The translations under genes and the position numbers were made by a program. The notes under the pieces are model-generated. The model did no database searches. It saw nothing but the letters and a program-made list of their open reading frames with translations, and was not told the origin of the DNA. Below are positions 46,246-56,148 of a stretch of 64,000 nucleotides of DNA, in pieces (positions within the stretch are counted from its first letter, which is position 1; the number at the start of each line of letters is the position of its first letter). Origin of the DNA: Nonomuraea thailandensis (GTDB taxonomy: Bacteria; Actinomycetota; Actinomycetes; Streptosporangiales; Streptosporangiaceae); assembly GCF_024172165.1 (NCBI RefSeq), contig NZ_JAMZEB010000001.1, positions 790,442 through 854,441 of the forward strand. The letters are read 5' to 3'.

Positions 46246-46860
46246 CTATTGGGCGGTATTCCGCGGCTTGGCGAAGCCGTGGAGGATGGCGTCGGCGAGT
46301 GACTGGGCTTGTTGTGCGGGTGAGAACAGGGCAGGGCATGCCAGCCAGGTGGCGGCGGTGCCGTTGACCGCGGTGATGATCGCGAGCGCTGCGGTGTTCG
46401 GGGTGATGCCCGGGCGGAGTTCGGCCTTGCTCAGTAGCTGCACCATCTGCTGCCGCCAGCCTTCCATGATGGCCTGCTTGTCGTGCAGGCCGCGTTCCAG
46501 TTCGGGTGCGCCCTCCGCGCTGCGCATCGACAGTGCGAACACTTCCCGGAACGTCGCATCCTCCTCCAGCGCCGTGAAGAACGCGATGAGGAAGTCGGCG
46601 ACGCGCCGGAGAGGTGGTTCTGGGCCGTCGAGCTTGTTCCAGACGGGCGTCGCGGCCTCGGCCCACAGCTCGCTGATCGCCGACAGGCAGAGCGCGGCCT
46701 TGTCTGTGAAGTGGTGGTAGAGCGCGCCACGGGTGACTCCTGCCCGTGCGGCGATCCCGGCGAGGGTGGCCGCCGCGTAACCAAGCTCGGCGAACTCCGC
46801 AAGGGCCGCGACCAGCAGGGCGCGGCGGGTGGCCGCCGCCTCCTCCGCAGTTCTTCGCAT
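46246..46860 (-). CDS. TetR family repressor (AcrR/TtgR-like)
   Basis: 204 residues from the ATG at 46860. An earlier in-frame ATG at 46881 lies inside the operator and is less likely. The N-terminal helix-turn-helix is clear (ALAEFAELGYAAATLAGIAARAGVTRGALYHHFTDKAALCLSAI). The ligand-binding half carries FREVFALSMRSAEGAPELERGL and AIITAVNGTAATWLACPALF, a pattern of AcrR/TtgR-like efflux repressors with the C_2 domain. It is divergent from the amidohydrolase gene with two palindromic sites between, so it probably represses both. The 290 bp downstream (45955-46245) shows no gene. Confidence 0.9.
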   Translation of the reverse strand: MRRTAEEAAATRRALLVAALAEFAELGYAAATLAGIAARAGVTRGALYHHFTDKAALCLSAISELWAEAATPVWNKLDGPEPPLRRVADFLIAFFTALEEDATFREVFALSMRSAEGAPELERGLHDKQAIMEGWRQQMVQLLSKAELRPGITPNTAALAIITAVNGTAATWLACPALFSPAQQAQSLADAILHGFAKPRNTAQ

Positions 46861-46875
46861 GACGGACAGTTTCTC

Positions 46876-46922
46876 ATACATGCGGGCATGTATGCTCCTT
46901 AAAGATACGTAGCTGCATGTAT
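46876..46922. promoter_or_regulatory. Twin TetR operators in the divergent promoter
   Basis: ATACATGC-GG-GCATGTAT (46876-46893) is a perfect 8-2-8 palindrome. ATACGTAG-CT-GCATGTAT (46905-46922) is a second copy with one degenerate arm, centres 29 bp apart. They lie between the TetR and amidohydrolase starts, just before the AAAGGAG ribosome site of the latter. Confidence 0.78.
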
Positions 46923-46937
46923 GTAAAGGAGCTCGCC

Positions 46938-48152
46938 ATGCTGCTATTCCGCGACGTCAAGGTGTTCGACGGCGAGGAGGTTCTTTCACCCGCGCACGTC
47001 ACCGTTGTTGAAGGGCTGATCGCCGCAGTTGGGGAGGCAGAGGCGCCCGGAGCGGTCGTCGTCGATGGGCGCGGGGCCACCCTGATACCCGGCCTCATCG
47101 ACGCGCACGCGCACGTCTTCCCCGGCGATCTGGAACAGGCCTCGGCATTCGGGGTCACGACCGTCCTCGACATGATGGCCGACCCCGTCCAGGCCGCCAA
47201 GCTCCGTGCCACGGCCGCAGCCGCTCCCGAGCTGGCGGACCTGCGCACCGCGGGCACCGCCGCCACGATTCCCGGCGGATACGGCTGGTACCTTGTCGAG
47301 ATGGGCCTCCTGCCGCCCTTCCCCACGCTCACCGCCCCCGAGCAGGCCGACGCCTTCGTGGCCGGACGGCTGGCCGAGGGGTCCGACTACCTGAAGATCC
47401 TTCTCGACGACGGCTCGACCGTGGGCGTGCCGACCCCGTCGATGCCCAACGAGACACTCCATGCGCTGGTCTCCGCCGCCCATGACAGCGGCAGGCTGGC
47501 GGTCGCCCATGCGCTGACCGCGGAGTCGGCCCGGCTGGCAGTCGCAGCAGGTGTCGACGTGCTCGGCCACTTATTCATCGACCGGCCCGCCCCAGAGCTC
47601 GCTTATGAGCTAGCGGCAACGGGAACCGTGGTGATTCCCACGCTCGCCGTACTCGGCGAGCTGTTCGGCAGGCCGCAAGGCCGGCAACTGGCCACAGACC
47701 CCCGGGTCACGCCATACCTGGGCGAAGGGGCACGGCGCATGCTCACCATGGAAACCGTGCCGCTCGGCGAAGGAGCACGACACGACTTCGACGTGGCGAC
47801 CCATATGCTGGCAGAGCTACGCGACGTCGGCGTCACCGTGCTGGCCGGATCCGACGCCTCCAACATGGGAACCGCCCACGGCGCGACCCTGCACCATGAA
47901 CTGCGCCGGCTCGTGGCCGCGGGCCTGACTCCCCGGGAGGCCCTGACCGCCGCCACCGCCGCCCCCGCCCGCTGCTTCGGCCTCACCGACAGGGGGAAAA
48001 TCGCGCCCGGACTCCGCGCCGACCTGGTGCTCATCGACGGCGATCCCACGGCCGACATCGACCACACCCTCGACATCCTCGGCGTCTGGCGGGGCGGACA
48101 GCGCATAACACGCGAGCACCGGCTCGGTGACGAAGGCCCGCTTACCAACTGA
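46938..48152 (+). CDS. Amidohydrolase family protein
   Basis: 404 residues, TIM-barrel amidohydrolase: LIPGLIDAHAHVF with the metal-binding H57 and H59, DYLKILLDD with the Lys expected to be carboxylated, AVAHALT and GVDVLGHLF with the next His, and VLAGSDASN with the catalytic Asp. The N- and C-terminal strands form the small beta-sandwich (LLFRDVKVFDGEEVLSPA; GLRADLVLIDGDPTADI). It resembles imidazolonepropionase/prolidase-like actinobacterial amidohydrolases, with an unknown amide or lactone substrate. The start is set by AAAGGAG. It is probably induced when the adjacent TetR protein binds its ligand, perhaps the substrate. Confidence 0.9.
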   Translation: MLLFRDVKVFDGEEVLSPAHVTVVEGLIAAVGEAEAPGAVVVDGRGATLIPGLIDAHAHVFPGDLEQASAFGVTTVLDMMADPVQAAKLRATAAAAPELADLRTAGTAATIPGGYGWYLVEMGLLPPFPTLTAPEQADAFVAGRLAEGSDYLKILLDDGSTVGVPTPSMPNETLHALVSAAHDSGRLAVAHALTAESARLAVAAGVDVLGHLFIDRPAPELAYELAATGTVVIPTLAVLGELFGRPQGRQLATDPRVTPYLGEGARRMLTMETVPLGEGARHDFDVATHMLAELRDVGVTVLAGSDASNMGTAHGATLHHELRRLVAAGLTPREALTAATAAPARCFGLTDRGKIAPGLRADLVLIDGDPTADIDHTLDILGVWRGGQRITREHRLGDEGPLTN

Positions 48153-48195
48153 GGGACAGCCGATGGACGCCCGTCAGAAACGAAGATCTATAACA

Positions 48196-49701
48196 ATGGT
48201 CGTGGAGTCCAGTACGCCGGTTACGCCGCCGCGGGCGGGAGAGCCATCGACGATGAGCTCGTCGGAGATGGCGAGGCTGCGGGAGTTCCAGGCGGGCTGG
48301 CATGACTGCCTGACCAGGCGCGGGAACGCGTTGTTCGAGCTCACCGACGCCGTGTTGTGCGCGCCGACGATCACGTCGCTGCCGTATCTGAGTTTGGAGC
48401 CGGTGTTCCGCCGCAGCTGGGGCAGCCTGTACGACGGATTAGCGGCGGGATCGATCGATGCCGGACGGGTGCGTGAGCTGCTGATGCGGTCGGGCCCGGC
48501 GGACTGGCCGCTGACCTTCGCCGTAGACGCCAGTACGCACCCGCGTCCGTATGCCGAGACCAGCCCTGGGCGGGAGTGGCATCACCTGTCGGGACCGGGT
48601 GGCGTGGAGGGCGGGGTGCCCGGGTGGGCCTGGCAGCACGTCACCCAGCTCAATCTCGATCACAATTCGTGGGTCGCGCCGATGGACGTGACTCGGGTGG
48701 CCACCGGTGGTCCGGCGCAGACGCTGGCCGCCGTCTGCCAGATCCGTGCCCTGGCCGACCGGCTGCGGACGGCTGGGCGAGCAGGGCGCAAGCTGTTCGT
48801 CCACGATGCCGGATACGACCTGGCCGTGCTGGTCTACGAGCTGCACGGCGAGGCCGATGTGAGCGGCGAGCACGCCCGCTGGTGTGCCGGCCTGCCCGTT
48901 GATGTCCATCACGCGTTGTGCGGAGTGCACACTGTGAGCGGCAACGACAATGTCGAGGTGCTGGTGCGCATCCGTAACGACCGGCTGCTGTATCGCGATC
49001 CGCCGTCCCGCCCGGCGGGCAACGGCGGACGCCCGGGACGCCCCCGCCGCCACGGCAATCAGTTCTCCTGCGCTCGCCCTGCCACCTGGGGAGAGCCCGA
49101 CCAGCAACTGTCCGTTCACGATGAGCACTACGGCCAGGTCACCGTCCAGGCGTGGCACGGCCTGCACCCCAAGATCGACAAGAAGGACTACTTCGCCGAC
49201 CGCGCCGAAGCGCCGATCCTGTCCGGCACAGTTATCCGAGTCCAGGTCGAACGGCTGCCCGGCGGGCGCAAGCCCACTCCGAAGCCGATGTGGCTGTTCT
49301 GGTCCGGCCACGGCAACCCCGACCTGGACCGGTGCTGGAGATCATATCTTCGCCAATTCGAGATCGAGCACTATCTGAAGTTCCTCAAGAAGGTGCTCGG
49401 CTGGACCAGCATGGCGCTGCGTCACCCCGAGCAAACCGAGCGCTGGAGCTGGACCCTGCTGGCCGCCTACACCCACATCCTGCTCGCCCGCCGCCTCGCT
49501 CAAGATCAACGCTACCCCTGGGGCCGCCACCACCACCGCAGGCTCTCTCCAGGCCGAGTTCGCCGCGATTTCCCCCGGCTACTGATCACCCTCGGCCCAC
49601 CAGCTACCCCGCCGAAACCCTCCAAAGCCGGTCCGGGCCGCCCCAAAGGCCGCACCAGCACTCCTGCTCCCCGGCACCCAGCCCTCAAGAAGGCTTCTTA
49701 A
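48196..49701 (+). CDS. DDE transposase of the IS701-like type
   Basis: About 501 residues: LREFQAGWHDCLTRRGNALFELTDAVLC at the start, FAVDASTHPRPYAETSPGREWHH with the first catalytic Asp, KLFVHDAGYDLAVLVYEL with the second, and RCWRSYLRQFEIEHYLKFLKKVLGW with the Glu region. The C terminus is basic and Pro-rich. The pattern is that of actinobacterial DDE-endonuclease transposases related to IS701/IS4. The start at 48196 is uncertain; ATG 48253 is also possible. It begins 44 bp after the amidohydrolase stop. No clear terminal repeats were found. Confidence 0.82.
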   Translation: MVVESSTPVTPPRAGEPSTMSSSEMARLREFQAGWHDCLTRRGNALFELTDAVLCAPTITSLPYLSLEPVFRRSWGSLYDGLAAGSIDAGRVRELLMRSGPADWPLTFAVDASTHPRPYAETSPGREWHHLSGPGGVEGGVPGWAWQHVTQLNLDHNSWVAPMDVTRVATGGPAQTLAAVCQIRALADRLRTAGRAGRKLFVHDAGYDLAVLVYELHGEADVSGEHARWCAGLPVDVHHALCGVHTVSGNDNVEVLVRIRNDRLLYRDPPSRPAGNGGRPGRPRRHGNQFSCARPATWGEPDQQLSVHDEHYGQVTVQAWHGLHPKIDKKDYFADRAEAPILSGTVIRVQVERLPGGRKPTPKPMWLFWSGHGNPDLDRCWRSYLRQFEIEHYLKFLKKVLGWTSMALRHPEQTERWSWTLLAAYTHILLARRLAQDQRYPWGRHHHRRLSPGRVRRDFPRLLITLGPPATPPKPSKAGPGRPKGRTSTPAPRHPALKKAS

Positions 49702-50039
49702 TCGCCCTAAACCGCAAGAGGAGCACACTACATGAAATCGAGCCCCAGTTCGGCAAGATCGTCGTGACCGTCCGGCACCGAGTCACGGAGCCCTGTGAAT
49801 GCCACAGCGTCCTGCTGGAGGCGAGGTTGCCCATGGCCCCACAGAGCAACAAACCCCTCCTGCGGTCCATCGCGGACCCGATACAAGGCCGGCGGCGGCG
49901 TCCCCCTTCGCCGTCCCCCAGCCGACGGCCCCGGTGCTCTTCCCCTGGTCGTTCCGTTAGGACCCGTTAGCCATACCTATGCCAGACCTCGACCGTTCAC
50001 CTGTTACGTTCGGGCAGGTCAGGGGCAGATACTCGCCAC
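49702..50039. other. Intergenic region after the transposase
   Basis: About 340 bp. No gene is recognised; it probably contains the right end of the transposable element and the promoter of the LuxR pair. No good ribosome site precedes 50040. Confidence 0.45.
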
Positions 50040-52415
50040 ATGGGTCGATCGGCAACCGAACATCTCCAGGCCAGCCTCCCGGCCTACTCAGGCGAGATCA
50101 TCGGCCGGAGGCGTGAGATCGCCACGGTACGGCAACTGTTGTCCGGCACCCGATTGCTGACGCTGACAGGCACGGGCGGGGTCGGCAAAACGCGCCTGGC
50201 CGCCTATGTGGCAGCCCAGGTGCAGCGGGCCTTTCCCGACGGGGTGTGGCTGGTGGAGTTGGCACCCGTACAGGAGGAGAGCCTGCTCGCGGTGGCCATC
50301 GCGGAGGCCCTGGGGACGCAGGACGAGGTGCCGCAGCCGTCGACCGAGAGCATGATCGAGTTTCTTCGAGCCAAGCAGTTGCTGCTGGTCCTGGATAACT
50401 GCGAGCACCTGGTGGAGGCGTGCGCCCGGCTGGCCGACACGCTGCTCACCATGGCACCCAAGGTGCAGTTGCTGGCGACCAGCCGCGAATCGCTGGGCGT
50501 GCCAGGTGAGACCGTGTTCATCGTGCCGCCACTTTCCTTTCCCGGCGCCGACGATTCGCTCACCGAGAACGGTCTCCTCCGCTACGACGCCCTGGCGCTG
50601 CTGGATGAGCGTGCGAAGAACGTCGCTCCCGAGTTCGACATCACCTCTCTGCCTGCCCCGGCGACGCAGTTGTGCCGCCTGCTCGACGGCATCCCGCTGG
50701 CGATCGAACTAGCGGCGGCGTGGCTGCGGGTCCTGACGCTCGAGCAGATCATCGACAGGCTCGGTGACCGCATGCATTTCCTGACACAGGGATACCGCAC
50801 CGCCCTGCCGCGACATCAGACGCTGCGCGCTGCGGTCGAATGGAGCTTCGACCTGTGCTCGCCCCAGGAACAGATCTTGTGGGAACGCCTGTCGGTGTTC
50901 TCCGGGTGCTTCGACCTGCCGGCGGCGGAGGAGGTCTGCTCGGCCGAGCCGCTCACCCGCGAGGACGTCTTGCCGCTGCTGGCGGCGCTGGTAGAGAAGT
51001 CCATCGTGATCAGCGGGGCCTACGGCTCCCGCTCCCGCTATCGGATCCTGGAGAGCCTGCGGCAATACGGCCATCACCGGCTCACCAAGAACGAGGCGAC
51101 GTCCGAGCTGCGCCGCCGTCACGCCGAGTACTACCAGAGCCTGGCCGAACGCAACAAGGACGGCTGGTTCGGCCCGGACCAGCTCGAGTGCTACATCACC
51201 GTCTCCCTCGAACTGCCGAACCTCCGAACCGCGCTGGACTACTACCTCGGCGACGACCCTCGCGTCGAGGAAGCGATACGCATGTTCACCTCACTGTACG
51301 GATACTGGACCTTCTTCGGCGGTCCAGCCGAGGCCCGGCACTGGTTCAACCGGCTGCTCGAGCACAAGCAGATCCCCCCACGGGCACGATTCGACGTGCT
51401 GGCAGTGGGCGTGCACTTCGCTCTCATGCAGGGCAGACGCGACATCGCCCAACCGCTGATCGAGGAGTGCCGGTCCCTGGCCGACGACAGCGGCAGCCAC
51501 GAAGCGACGGCCATGGGAAAGTTCCTCTCAGGACGGCTGGCCTTGATGAAGGGCGAATACCAGGAGGCGGTCAGCCTGCTCGACCCAGCCGTGAAGTGGT
51601 ACGAGCACCACCTGGGCGAGACCCCTGCCAACAGAGTCCTGCGAGACGCGTTCATGCCGGCGTTCTCCCTGACCCTGGCCGCGATCTTCGCGGGCGATCC
51701 CCGCGCTGGACTCTGGACGGCACGCTGCCGCGAAATCGCCGAGGCGGGGGGTGCTCGCGGCGAGATCTCCATGGGGATGTGGACAGCGGGCGTCGAGCGC
51801 TGGCGCGCGGGCGACCTCGAGCAGGCCACCTCGCTGTTCCATTCCAGCCTGCGTTTGGAGCGGTCGGCCGGCTACCGCAACAGCCCGGCATGGACCGTGG
51901 AGTCGCTCGCCTGGACCGCCGCCGCCCAAGGGCGCGACGTGCGCGCCGCGCACCTCATCGGCGCCGCCCGCATGATGCGGCGCCTGGTGGAGGTGACGCT
52001 GGAAGGATTCCATGCCTACCACGACGCCCACCGCGCCTGCGAATCGTCGCTGCGCTCCCGCCTCGGTGAGGAGAACTACCAGAAGGCTGTCGAGGCGGGT
52101 GCCACGCTCGACTTCGACGAAGCCATCGCCTTCGCCCTGCAGGAATCGGCCACGCCACGGACCGAGCCCGCACCCGTGCCCGCTTCGGCACCGGCGCTCG
52201 CGCCACCATTCTCAACGCTGACCTCGCGAGAACTCGAGGTGGCCGGGCTCATCGCCGAAGGCGTGCGCAACAAGGACATCGCCGCCCGGCTGGTCATCTC
52301 TCAACGCACGGCCGAGGGTCATGTCGAGCACATCCTGGAAAAGCTCGGCTTCACCTCCCGCACCCAGATTGCGGCCTGGTACGTCAACCATGTCACGCCG
52401 CCCCAGGACGAGTGA
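50040..52415 (+). CDS. STAND ATPase-LuxR family regulator, first of a tandem pair
   Basis: 791 residues. A P-loop ATPase is at the N terminus (IGRRREIATVRQLL, Walker A GTGGVGKT at 44-51, Walker B LLLVLDNCEHLVE), followed by a winged region (LRAAVEWSFDLCSPQEQILWERLSVF). A helical repeat sensor domain comes next, then a LuxR/GerE helix-turn-helix at the end (LTSRELEVAGLIAEGVRNKDIAARLVISQRTAEGHVEHILEKL). It is a large ATP-dependent activator with unknown ligand. The ATG at 50040 lacks a strong ribosome site. Its stop overlaps the start of its paralogue (GTGA). Confidence 0.88.
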   Translation: MGRSATEHLQASLPAYSGEIIGRRREIATVRQLLSGTRLLTLTGTGGVGKTRLAAYVAAQVQRAFPDGVWLVELAPVQEESLLAVAIAEALGTQDEVPQPSTESMIEFLRAKQLLLVLDNCEHLVEACARLADTLLTMAPKVQLLATSRESLGVPGETVFIVPPLSFPGADDSLTENGLLRYDALALLDERAKNVAPEFDITSLPAPATQLCRLLDGIPLAIELAAAWLRVLTLEQIIDRLGDRMHFLTQGYRTALPRHQTLRAAVEWSFDLCSPQEQILWERLSVFSGCFDLPAAEEVCSAEPLTREDVLPLLAALVEKSIVISGAYGSRSRYRILESLRQYGHHRLTKNEATSELRRRHAEYYQSLAERNKDGWFGPDQLECYITVSLELPNLRTALDYYLGDDPRVEEAIRMFTSLYGYWTFFGGPAEARHWFNRLLEHKQIPPRARFDVLAVGVHFALMQGRRDIAQPLIEECRSLADDSGSHEATAMGKFLSGRLALMKGEYQEAVSLLDPAVKWYEHHLGETPANRVLRDAFMPAFSLTLAAIFAGDPRAGLWTARCREIAEAGGARGEISMGMWTAGVERWRAGDLEQATSLFHSSLRLERSAGYRNSPAWTVESLAWTAAAQGRDVRAAHLIGAARMMRRLVEVTLEGFHAYHDAHRACESSLRSRLGEENYQKAVEAGATLDFDEAIAFALQESATPRTEPAPVPASAPALAPPFSTLTSRELEVAGLIAEGVRNKDIAARLVISQRTAEGHVEHILEKLGFTSRTQIAAWYVNHVTPPQDE

Positions 52416-54889
52416 CGCCCGGCAGGCTCCCTGCTGCAGCGGCCGGCGCGGTCAGCACGGGGCTTTCACGGCCGAGGGCGCGCGCCACAGCGAGGCCGGA
52501 AACGCGCGGCCCCAACTTCGAGATGCAGGCGATTGGTCTCACCATGGCACGAACGGCATCGCCGCAGGAGAGCGGGAACCTCCCCGCCGATGTGGCGGCG
52601 ATCATCGGCCGCGACCGCGAGGTGTCGGAGGCCAAGCAGCTCCTGTCCCGCACGAGGCTGCTGACGCTCACTGGTGTGGCCGGCGTCGGCAAGACGCGGC
52701 TGGCGTTGCAGGTCGGCCGCGAGGTGAAACGTTCCTTCCCCGATGGGGTGTGGTCGGTCGCCTTGAGCTCGCTGCACGACGGTAGCCTGCTGGCCGGCAT
52801 CGTCGTGACTGCACTGGGCCTGCGAGACCGTTCGGCGCGTCGTTCGCAGGAGACGCTGGCGCAATTCCTTCGCGACAAGCAGGCCCTGCTCATTCTCGAC
52901 AACTGCGAGCACCTGGTCCAAGCAACCGCCACGCTCACGGCGTCGCTTCTGGATCAGGCTCCCGGCTTGCGAATTCTGGCGACGAGCCGGCAGCGCCTTG
53001 GCCTCGAAGACGAGGTGATCATGGTCGTGCCGCCGCTCGACGTGCCAGCAGAGGCCGAGCGCGCCAAGGACGGCAACGCGCCCCTCCACGACGCGGTCAA
53101 GCTCTTCGCCGAGCGGGCGCGAATGGCCGACTCCGCGTTCCGGATAGACGAGCACAACCAGGACACCATTGCGAAGCTCTGCCGTCGTCTGGAAGGCATC
53201 CCACTGGCCCTGGAGCTCGCCGCCGGCTGGGTGCGTGTCCTAGGGACAGAAGAGATCTACGACCGGCTGAGCGATCGCTACCGCTTCCTGACCCGGAGCC
53301 TTCGTGCCGCGGAACCGACGCACCGCACCCTGCTGGCCGCCGTGGATTGGAGCTTCGACCTGTGCGATCTCCGAGAGCAGTTCCTGTGGACGCGAGTGTC
53401 GGTGTTCCCCGCCCCCTTCGACACCGACGCCGCCCTGGCCGTCGCCAGAAGCGGGCAGCTGACGGACCAGGAGGTCGTGGACGCCCTGGCGGGCCTGACC
53501 GACAAGTCCATCCTGACCTGCCACCCCTGCGACGGGCGGTCCCGCTACTCCATGCTGGAGACCATCCGGGAGTACGGGGCCGCCAAGCTTGCGGCGAGCG
53601 GGGAGGAGGCGTACGTCCGCCGCCTGCACCGCGACCACTACCAGCAGGTCAGCGATGCCGCGGCCGAGGGCTGGTTCGGCTCTGAGCAGGTGGCCTGGAT
53701 CCAGAGAATCGGCCAGGAATGGCCCCACATCCGGGCAGCCCTGGAGTTCTGCCTCGCCAGCGACGGCGAGCTGGAGCAGGGCCTGCTGATGGCATCGGAA
53801 CTCTTCGAATACTGGATCTCCTACGGCGCCCACGCCGAGCTGCGCCACTGGCTCGACCGCGCCCTGCGAAAGGGCGAGGCGTCAGATGCCAGGACCGCGC
53901 TCGCGCTGGCGGTGAACGCCAAGGCCGCGCTGCTCCAGGGCGACACGGCGACTTCACAACACCTGATGGACGCGTGCATGGACCGGGCGCGGGCCAGCGG
54001 CGACCAACGACTGCGCGGCTTCGTGGAAAGCCTCGCAGGGCTGTCCGACTTCCTCCAAGGCGACCTGCAGCAGGCGGTGACCCGGTTCCGCGACGCCCTC
54101 GGCTGGTACGCCGAACTCCACCCGGACCAGATCGACGCTCGAGAACGCAACAACATCTTCCTTACCTCCCTGTGGTTGTCGATGGCGGCGGCCTTCCACC
54201 AGGAACCGGACTCGGCCGATCTCGCCCGCTCCTGCCGCGACATGGCCGAGGCCAAAGGAGCCCGAACCCTCCTGGCCTGGGGCCTGTACACCTCAGGACT
54301 GGACAGGCTGCTCGCGGCGGGCGACGCCAAGACCGCGAACGCGCTCTTCCTCGACGGCCTGCGCCTGCAGCAGGGTACAGACGACCGCTGGTTCCCCGCC
54401 TGGGACATCGAGGCCATGGCATGGGCTTGCGCCGCAGAGCAGCGCACCATGCGCAGGGCGGCTGCCTTGATGGGCATCGCCCATGCCTTCCGCCACTCCA
54501 TCGGCGTGACGCTGCCCGGCTTCGTCCCCCTGGCACAGGCTCACGACACCTGGAAGGCACACCTGCGCGACAAGCTAGGCGAACAGGCCTTTCAGGACAC
54601 CTTCGACAGGTATGCCGAACTCGACGTCGACGAGGCCTTCGCCTATGTCCTCAGCTACGAAGAGCCCGCGTCTCTGGAGCAGGACAAGCCCTCCACCGCA
54701 CCCTCGCCCCTGACTCGCCGGGAGTTGCAGGTCGCCGGCCTCATCGCGGAAGGATGCAGCAACAAGGAGATCGCCTCCAGGCTCGCCGTATCCCAGCGGA
54801 CCGCGGAAACGCACGTGGACCACATTCTCGGCAAACTCGGCTTCAACTCCCGTGCGCAAATCTCCGCCTGGTACCAGAAAGAGGCCTAG
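52412..54889 (+). CDS. STAND ATPase-LuxR family regulator, second of a tandem pair
   Basis: 825 residues with the same layout as its neighbour: IIGRDREVSEAKQLL, Walker A GVAGVGKT, LLILDNCEHLVQ, LLAAVDWSFDLCDLREQFLWTRVSVF, a long helical sensor region and a C-terminal LuxR domain (LTRRELQVAGLIAEGCSNKEIASRLAVSQRTAETHVDHILGKLGF). The GTG at 52412 is coupled to the upstream stop; in-frame ATGs at 52523 and 52544 give shorter versions that begin nearer the conserved part. The pair arose by tandem duplication and has diverged widely. The two LuxR domains are very similar, so the proteins may bind related sites or form mixed assemblies (inference). Confidence 0.88.
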   Translation: MTPGRLPAAAAGAVSTGLSRPRARATARPETRGPNFEMQAIGLTMARTASPQESGNLPADVAAIIGRDREVSEAKQLLSRTRLLTLTGVAGVGKTRLALQVGREVKRSFPDGVWSVALSSLHDGSLLAGIVVTALGLRDRSARRSQETLAQFLRDKQALLILDNCEHLVQATATLTASLLDQAPGLRILATSRQRLGLEDEVIMVVPPLDVPAEAERAKDGNAPLHDAVKLFAERARMADSAFRIDEHNQDTIAKLCRRLEGIPLALELAAGWVRVLGTEEIYDRLSDRYRFLTRSLRAAEPTHRTLLAAVDWSFDLCDLREQFLWTRVSVFPAPFDTDAALAVARSGQLTDQEVVDALAGLTDKSILTCHPCDGRSRYSMLETIREYGAAKLAASGEEAYVRRLHRDHYQQVSDAAAEGWFGSEQVAWIQRIGQEWPHIRAALEFCLASDGELEQGLLMASELFEYWISYGAHAELRHWLDRALRKGEASDARTALALAVNAKAALLQGDTATSQHLMDACMDRARASGDQRLRGFVESLAGLSDFLQGDLQQAVTRFRDALGWYAELHPDQIDARERNNIFLTSLWLSMAAAFHQEPDSADLARSCRDMAEAKGARTLLAWGLYTSGLDRLLAAGDAKTANALFLDGLRLQQGTDDRWFPAWDIEAMAWACAAEQRTMRRAAALMGIAHAFRHSIGVTLPGFVPLAQAHDTWKAHLRDKLGEQAFQDTFDRYAELDVDEAFAYVLSYEEPASLEQDKPSTAPSPLTRRELQVAGLIAEGCSNKEIASRLAVSQRTAETHVDHILGKLGFNSRAQISAWYQKEA

Positions 54890-55032
54890 GAGGGTGTCGG
54901 GTGAGGTGATCGATGGAGGCTAGGCGGATGGAGCGGCTTGGGACGACCCCGCCCTCCAGGCGCGCGGCGGTGTACACGCAGGGCGATCTGGACCACTCCT
55001 ATAGGCTGCGTCACGCAATTTCCGTGCCACCA

Positions 55033-56148
55033 TCACCGCACGAGGTTCACCAGAACGTGCGTGCCGCGCCCCGTCTGGTATTGGATCATTCCGTTCTGCG
55101 TCTGGATGGTCGAGCGGGACCTGCCGCCGCGGTGCTCCGGGTTTCGGAATAGCAGGCCGGTGCGTCCTGTGGCGAGGTCGTGCACGGCGGTGGCCAGCAG
55201 GCCCGACTGCCCGTACTGGCGAAGCAGGACGTATCGGTCCGCCTGAAGATCGCTTATGTAACGTCCATGACCAGGGAGGACGCGAAAACCGGTGCCGTCG
55301 CGCCTCCATGCCTCCGAGGCACCACGTCACCCCGCACTCGTCCCACGACCTGCGGCCAGCGGGGCGGTGGCGTTCCTGATCTCGCCGGTGAGCACGTTCT
55401 TCAAGCGCTCCATCGGGCGAGCTACGGGAGGACCCGGCAAGCGGGCGTCGCGCGGCGAGCCCGCCCAGGGCCACTCGACCAGATGGAGGCCCCTGGTGCC
55501 GCTCATCAGAGTCGGCTTGCCGCCCTTCAGCGGGAGCCGGTAGACGCCCCCCTCCGCCGGAGACCACACCACGGCGTCATCCGCGATGGCCAGGCTGTCA
55601 GCACCGACGATCTCATTGTTGCTGCTCATCATGCCGGCGACCGAGGCGAGGCGCCTCGGGACCCCGCCGGTGACGGGAACGACCCAGATCTCCATCTTGC
55701 GGTCGCGGACGGCCCACCACGCCAGGTGGCCGTCGCCGGAGACCAAGGAAAGGCCTCTGAGCCTGTCCGGCCGCACGATGCTGGTGAATCTGCGCTTGCC
55801 CACTTCGTACGACCAGACACTGTCCGGCCGGTTCCTAGTGATCCCGTATCCCACCACCACCCGGCTGGAGACGAACACCTGAGGGCTGAACGCCCGGCCT
55901 CCGGGCGTCGTGCCGGGGATCTCGTGCATCGCATCCGGCCACACCTGCTCGACCGGTGGCGCGAAGGGGCCGGCACTGGGCGTTGGACGAACGGCCGGGA
56001 CCGGTGGGACGACCGAGCGGGTGAGCACGAAGGTGATCGCCATCACGAGCACGATGGCGGCCGCAACCGCTGAGGGCACCCAATAGCGGGCGGCCCATGG
56101 ACGCGGGCGCGGCAGAGACAGGGCACGCGGCCGCCCGTCGTCACGCAC
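55033..56148 (-). pseudogene. Membrane-anchored beta-propeller-like protein, two frameshifts
   Basis: The GTG at 56148 overlaps the sigma stop. One membrane span lies near the start (VPSAVAAAIVLVMAITFVLT), then blade-like units like those of the paralogues (VEQVWPDAMHEIPGTTPGG, GGVYRLPLKGGKPTLMSG, GLHLVEWPWAG). The first frame ends at 55327. A second frame supplies CGVTWCLGGMEARR and a third WRRDGTGFRV to TAVHDLATGRTGLLFRNPEH, ending with TGA at 55033-55035. Two one-base corrections would give a full-length protein. It is the third sigma/propeller module in the window and is damaged in both genes. Confidence 0.72.
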
